Assembly (NCBI GenBank): GCA_947465345.1
Contig: CANHZL010000002.1
Location: 1-49,462, forward strand
DNA from: Opitutia bacterium
Lineage (GTDB): Bacteria > Verrucomicrobiota > Verrucomicrobiae > Opitutales > UBA953
Direction of reading: 5' to 3'
Length of the DNA stretch: 49,462 bases
In this document: in pieces, positions 44,398-49,462 of the stretch
How positions within the stretch are numbered: position 1 is the stretch's first letter
Layout of the letters: the number at the start of each line of letters is the position of its first letter
The notes under the pieces: generated by a model
Told to the model about the DNA's origin: nothing
What the model saw: the letters and a program-made list of their open reading frames with translations, nothing else
The model's database searches: none
Program-made: the position numbers and the translations under genes

Positions 44398-45582
44398 ATG
44401 TCCTCGGCGCCCCTCACCGTCAGCGAGCTCTCCGATGTCCTCAAGGGCACGGTGAACCGCATCGGGACGGTCGAAGTCGTCGGCGAGATCTCGGGCTACA
44501 AACACTACTCGTCGGGGCACCATTACTTCTCAATCAAGGATAGTGGCGCCACGCTTGCGTGCGTGCTACTCAGCTACCAGGCCCGCTGGGTGAAGTTCCC
44601 GCTTGGCGACGGCGTGAAGGTCATCGTCAAGGCCAAGGCCGATATCTACGCACCCTCTGGCAAGCTCTCGCTGATGGTCGACTCGATGAAGCCGGCCGGC
44701 GAAGGCGACCTCTTCCAGAAGTTCAAGGAACTGCAGGAGAAGCTGAAGGCGGAAGGTCTCTTTGATGAAGCCGTCAAGCGACCGCTTCCCGACTTCCCCA
44801 AGGTCGTCGCGTTCGTGACCTCCGAGAGCGGCGCGGTCTGGCATGACTTCACCGAAGTGCTCAAGACCCGCGGCTGGAGCGGCACGGCTTGGCTAGTGCC
44901 CGCTCGCGTACAGGGCGAGATCTGTCCCGGGTCCGTGACCAACGGCCTCAAGCTCGCCAACGCCATCCCCGGTATCGATCTCATCGTCGTCGGACGTGGC
45001 GGAGGCTCGATGGAAGACCTCTGGGGCTTCAACGACGAAGGCCTCGTGCGCGCCGTCCGCGCCAGCAAGACCCCGGTCATCTCGGCCGTCGGCCACCAGA
45101 CGGATTTCACGCTGTGCGACTTCGCCGCCGATAAGCGCGCGGAGACGCCGACCGCCGCCGCCGAACTCATCGTCTCCGGCCAGATCAAGCTGCGGGAGAA
45201 ACTGAAGCTCCTCGCGGCTGAGCTCGCCCGCCACTCCCCGAAGGCGAAGCTCCAGTCTCTTTTCCAAGACCTCGACCTGCTCAACGAACGCCTCGACGGC
45301 GCGGCCCAAGAAGTCGTGGCCGAATACCGCCACCGACTCTCCGAGCTCGGCAGCGAACTGCATCGCCTCTCGCCGAAGGCGCGTCTCGGCGTCACGCGCG
45401 AGAAACTCAATCAGCTCGGCAAGCGGTTACAATCGGCCGGTTTCGAGTCCATCCTTTCCCGCGGTTACTCGATCGTCCGCGACGAAGACGGCACCGTCAT
45501 CTCGACCAGCAAGGGCGTGACCAAGGGCCGGAAGCTCCGCCTGAAGTTCAACGACGGCGAAGCAGGCGCGACCGGCGGGTAA
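44398..45582 (+). CDS. xseA: Exodeoxyribonuclease VII large subunit
   Basis: A 394-residue nuclease subunit. The N-terminal OB-fold covers about residues 1-100 (EISGYKHYSSGHHYFSIKD, then LLSYQARWVKF) and the catalytic domain about 120-310 with VTSESGAVWHDF, DLIVVGRGGGSMEDLWGFND and ISAVGHQTDFTLCDFAADKRAETPTAAAEL. The C-terminus is a helical segment followed by the usual LSRGYSIV-type end. It is slightly shorter than the E. coli enzyme (456 residues). The small subunit xseB is not in the window. The start ATG 44398 is chosen since the longer frame covers the divergent promoter. Confidence 0.94.
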   Translation: MSSAPLTVSELSDVLKGTVNRIGTVEVVGEISGYKHYSSGHHYFSIKDSGATLACVLLSYQARWVKFPLGDGVKVIVKAKADIYAPSGKLSLMVDSMKPAGEGDLFQKFKELQEKLKAEGLFDEAVKRPLPDFPKVVAFVTSESGAVWHDFTEVLKTRGWSGTAWLVPARVQGEICPGSVTNGLKLANAIPGIDLIVVGRGGGSMEDLWGFNDEGLVRAVRASKTPVISAVGHQTDFTLCDFAADKRAETPTAAAELIVSGQIKLREKLKLLAAELARHSPKAKLQSLFQDLDLLNERLDGAAQEVVAEYRHRLSELGSELHRLSPKARLGVTREKLNQLGKRLQSAGFESILSRGYSIVRDEDGTVISTSKGVTKGRKLRLKFNDGEAGATGG

Positions 45583-45594
45583 GGAGAGACCATG

Positions 45595-45626
45595 AAAAAA
45601 GGACAGCACGTGGTGCTGTCCCTACC
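45595..45626 (-). terminator. REP-like hairpin acting as terminator after proS
   Basis: On the minus strand GGTAGG(G)ACAGCAC-CAC-GTGCTGTCC is followed by TTTTTTC. It has the REP foot (GTAGGG) and at the same time the hairpin and T-tract of a rho-independent terminator, 48 bases after the proS stop. Confidence 0.75.
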
Positions 45627-45653
45627 TCTAGCCCTGCCCCTAGCCCTAGCCCT

Positions 45654-45677
45654 CTGATCGGCCGGAAGGCCGATCAG
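45654..45677. other. GNRA-loop hairpin spanning the proS stop codon
   Basis: CTGATCGGCC-GGAA-GGCCGATCAG is a perfect 10-bp stem that includes the TGA stop of proS. It has no T-tract and may protect the 3' end of the transcript or aid termination from both sides. Confidence 0.4.
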
Positions 45678-47203
45678 TAGGCCTTCGCCATCACCACGCG
45701 GCGAGCGCTGGGCTCGCCGGTGACGACGCACTTGCCGGGCTCGTCCTTAGCATCAAGCGGGATGCATCGGATGGTAACCTTGAGCTCATCCTTGAGGCGC
45801 TTCTCAACGGCCTTGGAGCCGTTCCAGTGGCACATCGCAAAACCGCCGTGGATTTCGGGACGCTCCGGGTTCTTGGCGGTGAAGTAAGCCTTCAATTCTT
45901 CGAAGGTGTCGATGTCGCGCGTGTTGGCAGCGCGGTGCGCCTTGGCGCGGGCGAGAAGGTTATCCTGGATAGACTGCAGGCGCTCCACGACGGTGGCGAC
46001 GAATTCGGCGCGCGGGATACCTGCCTTTTCGCCAGTGTCACGACGGGCGACGAAGACGGCGTTCGCCGCGAAGTCGCGCGGGCCGACCTCGACGCGCAGA
46101 GGGACGCCCTTCTTGATCCAACCCCAAGCCTTGTCGCCGCCGCGGATATCGCGGTTGTCGACGGTCACGACGACCTTACGGTCATGGAAGCGCTGGGTGG
46201 AGAGTTCCTTCTGGAGTGACTGGCAATAGGCAAGGATGTCGGCCTTGGTGGCATCGTCCTTGTAGATCGGGCAGATCACCACGTGCTGCGGGGCGAGGCG
46301 GGGCGGAGCCACGAAGCCGTCGTCATCGGAGTGGGTCATGATCATGCCGCCGATGAGGCGGGTGGAGACGCCCCACGAGGTCGTATGGGCGTACTGCTGG
46401 GTGCCCTTCTCGTCCTGGAACTGGATGTTGCAGGACTTGGAGAAGTTCTGGCCGAGGTAGTGGGACGTGCCGGCCTGAAGGGCCTTACGATCCTGCATCA
46501 TCGATTCAATGCAAAGCGTGTCGACGGCACCAGGGAAGCGTTCGCCTTCGGTCTTGCGGCCCTTGATGACCGGCATCGCCATGTGGTTCTCGGCAAAGTC
46601 GGCGTATACCTCGAGCATCTTATTGGTCTCCTCGACGGCTTCAGCCTCGGTCGCGTGGACCGTATGGCCTTCCTGCCAGAGAAACTCGGCGGTGCGGAGG
46701 AAGAGGCGCGTGCGCATCTCCCAGCGGACGACGTTGGCCCACTGGTTGATGAGAATCGGGAGATCGCGGTAGGACTGGACCCACTTCGAGTAGGTCTCGC
46801 CGATGATGGTCTCGGAAGTCGGGCGGACGATGAGCGGCTCTTCGAGCTCGCCGGCGGGGATGAGCTTGCCGTCGGGGCCCATCTCGAGGCGCGAATGGGT
46901 GACGACGGCGCACTCCTTGGCGAAGCCATCGACGTGGGCAGCTTCTTTCTGGATGTAGCTGACCGGGATGAAGAGCGGGAAGTAGGCGTTCACGTGGCCC
47001 GTCTCCTTGAACTTCTCGTCGAGGTCGCGGTGAATGTTCTCCCAAAGGGCGTAGCCCCACGGCTTGATTACCATGCAACCGCGGACCGGGCTGTTCTCGG
47101 CCAGGTCGGCATGCTTGATCACCTGGAGGTACCACTCAGGATAGTCATCCTGGCGGGTCGGGGTGATGGCGGTCTTCGGTTTGGCGGCGGGCTGCTGGGA
47201 CAT
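45674..47203 (-). CDS. proS: Prolyl-tRNA synthetase, archaeal/eukaryote-like type
   Basis: A 509-residue class II synthetase. It begins with the type-3 signature DYPEWYLQVIKHADLAE, SPVRGCMVIKPWGYALWENI, then IVRPTSETIIGETYSKW and NVVRWEMRTRLFLRTAEFLW-type motif 2, and later the TSWGVSTRLIGGMIMTHSDD motif 3 region. The anticodon domain and a C-terminal zinc-type domain follow; the latter keeps few Cys (CHWNG, GKCVVTG). It lacks the insertion domain of the E. coli type. I start at ATG 47203; the ATG 12 codons upstream lies in the pyrimidine-rich leader. It charges tRNA-Pro. Confidence 0.95.
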   Translation of the reverse strand: MSQQPAAKPKTAITPTRQDDYPEWYLQVIKHADLAENSPVRGCMVIKPWGYALWENIHRDLDEKFKETGHVNAYFPLFIPVSYIQKEAAHVDGFAKECAVVTHSRLEMGPDGKLIPAGELEEPLIVRPTSETIIGETYSKWVQSYRDLPILINQWANVVRWEMRTRLFLRTAEFLWQEGHTVHATEAEAVEETNKMLEVYADFAENHMAMPVIKGRKTEGERFPGAVDTLCIESMMQDRKALQAGTSHYLGQNFSKSCNIQFQDEKGTQQYAHTTSWGVSTRLIGGMIMTHSDDDGFVAPPRLAPQHVVICPIYKDDATKADILAYCQSLQKELSTQRFHDRKVVVTVDNRDIRGGDKAWGWIKKGVPLRVEVGPRDFAANAVFVARRDTGEKAGIPRAEFVATVVERLQSIQDNLLARAKAHRAANTRDIDTFEELKAYFTAKNPERPEIHGGFAMCHWNGSKAVEKRLKDELKVTIRCIPLDAKDEPGKCVVTGEPSARRVVMAKAY

Positions 47204-47313
47204 AAGGTCAGTAAAGAGGAAAGGCGGGTCGAAGGGCAAGAGGACAAGAGGGCCGGAGGGCAGGCATAATCACCTCGTGTCCTCGGGCCCTCGGGGACTC
47301 CTGCCCTCGATGG

Positions 47314-48159
47314 TTATTCTTTCCTAGCTTTCCAGAATCGAGGCCGCCCGCTCATGTCAGGCAGGCCAGCGGACTCGGCGTAACCGAGCTGGGCGGATAG
47401 CTCTGCTAAAGCGGTATGCTGGTCGATGCCGGTCTCGCAGATTACCCAACCGCCGGCACGAAGGAACTTCGGAGCATCGGTCAGGATACGGCGCAGGTCG
47501 GCGAGGCCTTCTTCAGGAGCGATGAGCGCGGACTTCGGATCGAACTCGCGCACTTCCGGATCGGCCTCGGCGACTTCGGCTTCGGTGAGATACGGCGGAT
47601 TCGAGACGATCAGGTCGTAGGCGTCGGTGACGGCCGCAAACCAATCCGACTCCGCGAAGTTGACGCGCTCCGTCAGGTTGCACTGCGCGGCGTTCTCGCA
47701 GGCGAGCGCGAGCGCGTCGGTCGAACGGTCGACCGCGTCGACCTTCCAAAGCGGACGCTCCGAAGCGAGGGCCAGCGCAATGGCGCCGGAGCCCGTACCG
47801 AGGTCGAGCACACGAACCGCCTGGTCTTCGGGAAAGAGGGCCAACACCAGGTCGATGAGCTCCTCGGTTTCTGGGCGAGGGATGAGCGCGCGCTTGTCGG
47901 ACTTCAGCACGAGATCGCGGAACTCCACTTTGCCGACGATATGTTGCAGCGGTTCACGATTACCACGACGGACCGTGAGGTCGCGCAGACGCTTCACCTC
48001 CTCGTCGTTGAGCAGGCGTTCGAACTGCAGATAGAGGTCGAGCCGCTTCAGGCCCAGACCGGCGGCGAAGAGGTGCTCGGCTTCCACGCGCGGCTTTTCC
48101 AAGCCTTTTCGGGCGAGGAATTCGGCGGCCTTTTTCAGCGTATCGAGCAGGTTCTGCAT
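47314..48159 (-). CDS. prmC: Peptide chain release factor glutamine methyltransferase PrmC
   Basis: A 281-residue enzyme that methylates the Gln of the GGQ loop in release factors RF1 and RF2. The N-terminal helical domain (1-85) is followed by VRVLDLGTGSGAIALALA (SAM loop near 116) and DLIVSNPPYLTEAEV with the catalytic NPPY near 185. PLQHIVGKVEFRDL and LIPRPETEELID are family hallmarks. Its ATG shares one base with the stop of the TsaC/Sua5 gene (TGATG), so translation is coupled. The prfA gene usually found nearby is not in the window. Confidence 0.94.
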   Translation of the reverse strand: MQNLLDTLKKAAEFLARKGLEKPRVEAEHLFAAGLGLKRLDLYLQFERLLNDEEVKRLRDLTVRRGNREPLQHIVGKVEFRDLVLKSDKRALIPRPETEELIDLVLALFPEDQAVRVLDLGTGSGAIALALASERPLWKVDAVDRSTDALALACENAAQCNLTERVNFAESDWFAAVTDAYDLIVSNPPYLTEAEVAEADPEVREFDPKSALIAPEEGLADLRRILTDAPKFLRAGGWVICETGIDQHTALAELSAQLGYAESAGLPDMSGRPRFWKARKE

Positions 48160-49142
48160 CAGCGGGCGGACGCGCGGGTCAGGCGATCATTATAGGCTGC
48201 ACCGATGCCGGCGGGCGGGGCCAGTTCGGCGTGAATCGTCTCATAGCCACGGGCATCCAACTGGCGGAGAAGATCGAAGAGGTTACGTGCGGCTTCTTCG
48301 GTCGACCCATTTTCCGAAAGCAGAAAGACATCGGCGTTGCCGGGAGGAGATACGCGGCGGCCGATGAAAAGAATCGCTGACCGTAGGTTCGCGATAACCG
48401 GCAGCGTCCCGTGCGGGAAAAGTGCGACGCGCGTGGCGGGGCTGTAATGACGCTCCAGCATGCCTGGGGCGTCTTGGGCGACCTGCTGGCTCGCGGCACG
48501 CGTGACCACTTCCACTTCGCCGAGTAAGTCGCGCAAGGTCTCTAGCGGAATCGGACCTGGGCGGAGCAGACGGGCTCGGCCCGGCGCAGAAAGGTCTAGG
48601 ATCGTGGACTCGACGCCATGGGCGCAGGCGCCGCCATCGACTATCCATGGGCAGCGTTCACCGAGCGAATCGCGCACATGCGCGGCTTTGGTCGGGCTCA
48701 CGTAGCCGAAAGGATTAGCGCTCGGCGCGGCCAGCGGGCGACCCGCGAGGCGCAGTACCTCGCGGAATAGCGGGTGGGCCGGGATACGCACGGCGACCGT
48801 CTCCTTGCCGGCCGTGACGAGATCGGGCACGACGGACTTGCGGCGTAGCACTACCGTCAGCGGACCCGGCCAGAGGTGTGCGAGTTTCGCGAGACGCGCA
48901 TCTGGCTCAGCGACTTCGGCGAGCGCGGCCTGATCAAGCACGTGGACAATCAGCGGATCCAAGAGCGGGCGGCCCTTGATCGCGAAGACCTGGGCGAGCG
49001 CGGCGGGATTGGTCGCATCAGCGGCGAGACCATAAACCGTCTCGGTCGGGAGGGCCACGCAGGCACCCTGGCGCAGAAGCTCAGCCGCGCGAGCGAGGTC
49101 AGCGGGAGTGGAGGTCAGGAAACTGGAGGTGGACGGTGACAA
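48159..49142 (-). CDS. L-threonylcarbamoyladenylate synthase (Sua5/TsaC family)
   Basis: A 327-residue enzyme making threonylcarbamoyl-AMP for t6A modification of tRNA. The YrdC domain covers about residues 10-205: ALPTETVYGLAADATN, KGRPLLDPLIVHV, LWPGPLTVVLRRK and RPLAAPSANPFGYVSPT. A Sua5 C-terminal domain follows (GMLERHYSPATRVALFP), so this is the long Sua5 form, not short TsaC. No ATG is available at the start; I prefer TTG 49142. TTG 49214 is possible but lies just past the rpsR terminator and adds a Pro-rich stretch. It is coupled to prmC. Confidence 0.9.
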   Translation of the reverse strand: MSPSTSSFLTSTPADLARAAELLRQGACVALPTETVYGLAADATNPAALAQVFAIKGRPLLDPLIVHVLDQAALAEVAEPDARLAKLAHLWPGPLTVVLRRKSVVPDLVTAGKETVAVRIPAHPLFREVLRLAGRPLAAPSANPFGYVSPTKAAHVRDSLGERCPWIVDGGACAHGVESTILDLSAPGRARLLRPGPIPLETLRDLLGEVEVVTRAASQQVAQDAPGMLERHYSPATRVALFPHGTLPVIANLRSAILFIGRRVSPPGNADVFLLSENGSTEEAARNLFDLLRQLDARGYETIHAELAPPAGIGAAYNDRLTRASAR

Positions 49143-49230
49143 GGGATACGGGACTTTACGGGACGAGGCGGCAGGAGTCCCGTCCGATTTACCTCGGGGT
49201 GCCGGCGGGGGCAACCTCCCAGACCGCCAA

Positions 49231-49256
49231 CAAAAAGGCCGCCTGAAAAGGCGGCC
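49231..49256 (-). terminator. Rho-independent terminator of rpsR
   Basis: On the minus strand GGCCGCC-TTTTCA-GGCGGCC is followed by TTTTTG, 24 bases after the rpsR stop. Its stem is identical to that of the terminator at 26105-26132. Confidence 0.88.
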
Positions 49257-49279
49257 CGGAAAAGTCGTCGCGAGGACGA

Positions 49280-49462
49280 TTACTTCATCGTGATCATATT
49301 GCGGGCGCGCTTAACGGCCTTGGCAATATGACGCTGCTGGCGGGCGGTGAGGCCGGTCAGCTTGCGGGGCAGGATCTTGCCCGTCTCGGTGACGTAGCGC
49401 GTCAGGGCCTCGGGTTCGGTGAAATCGAAGTCGAGGGGGTTGCGGGAGCGCTTGAGCTTACC
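49280..49462 (-). CDS. rpsR: 30S ribosomal protein S18, N-terminus outside window
   Basis: The last 60 codons of S18 are present ([18 protein letters not shown]..., [30 protein letters not shown]). [12 protein letters not shown] and KRARNM are the family signatures for 16S rRNA binding in the small subunit platform. The start lies beyond the right edge. It ends in a strong terminator, so it is the last gene of its transcript. Confidence 0.95.
   Translation of the reverse strand, partial: GKLKRSRNPLDFDFTEPEALTRYVTETGKILPRKLTGLTARQQRHIAKAVKRARNMITMK

Noticed and set aside
45621..45653. Telomere-like CCCTAG repeats after xseA
   Set aside because: Only about four irregular units; best seen as low-complexity intergenic DNA.

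Overview
The window is a gene-dense, high-GC chromosomal segment, most likely from a member of the Verrucomicrobiota (PVC superphylum, possibly Opitutia-like). The reasons are the mixture of gene families: an exported cytochrome c/PA14 protein paired with an exported beta-propeller, a secreted DUF1080-type protein, a YHYH protein, a Gfo/Idh/MocA lipoprotein with the GLDTSH variant motif, GYF and GIDE-LemA membrane proteins, and a type-3 prolyl-tRNA synthetase. This assignment is inference; no 16S gene is present.

Layout. 1-7 kb: a secreted protein running off the left edge, a Dabb protein, rsmG, then metH with a small downstream partner. 7-11 kb (minus strand): Gfo/Idh lipoprotein, LysE-type exporter, argH, an FtsB-like septum protein and a DUF420 membrane protein. 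11-20 kb: a YHYH protein, then an ECF sigma/membrane anti-sigma candidate/PDZ operon that diverges from a lipid-modification set (desaturase, FAD oxidoreductase, DUF1365, CFA-type methyltransferase), interrupted on the opposite strand by a GIDE-LemA gene. 20-26 kb: a sodium:solute symporter and the cytochrome c-PA14/propeller pair. 26-29 kb: two tandem exported ClpP-fold proteins with coiled coils. 28.8-31.9 kb: psd, tRNA-Leu, a GYF/coiled-coil membrane protein of lower GC, a HAD-like protein and an Rrf2-type regulator. 32-38 kb: a DUF1080-type protein, a Na/Pi cotransporter, and a second lipid set (small membrane protein, DUF2062, DUF1295, second CFA-type methyltransferase) followed by a mutarotase. 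38-49 kb: a lipoprotein, an LMW phosphatase, a second desaturase with a coiled-coil tail, a conserved hypothetical, trmB, pyk, a 3-hydroxyisobutyrate-dehydrogenase-like gene, xseA, proS, tsaC-prmC and the end of rpsR.

Two threads recur. First, membrane-lipid chemistry: two desaturases, two CFA-family methyltransferases, a CFA-partner FAD enzyme, DUF1365, DUF1295 and phosphatidylserine decarboxylase sit within 26 kb, with an ECF sigma factor facing one set. Second, the intergenic DNA is packed with REP-like palindromes that all have a GTAGGG foot. Seven are arranged as about 125-bp head-to-head pairs (BIME-like) and others stand alone; at least one doubles as a transcription terminator and one supplies a stop codon. 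Other dispersed repeat modules share the same gaps. No transposase, phage, CRISPR array or plasmid function was seen.
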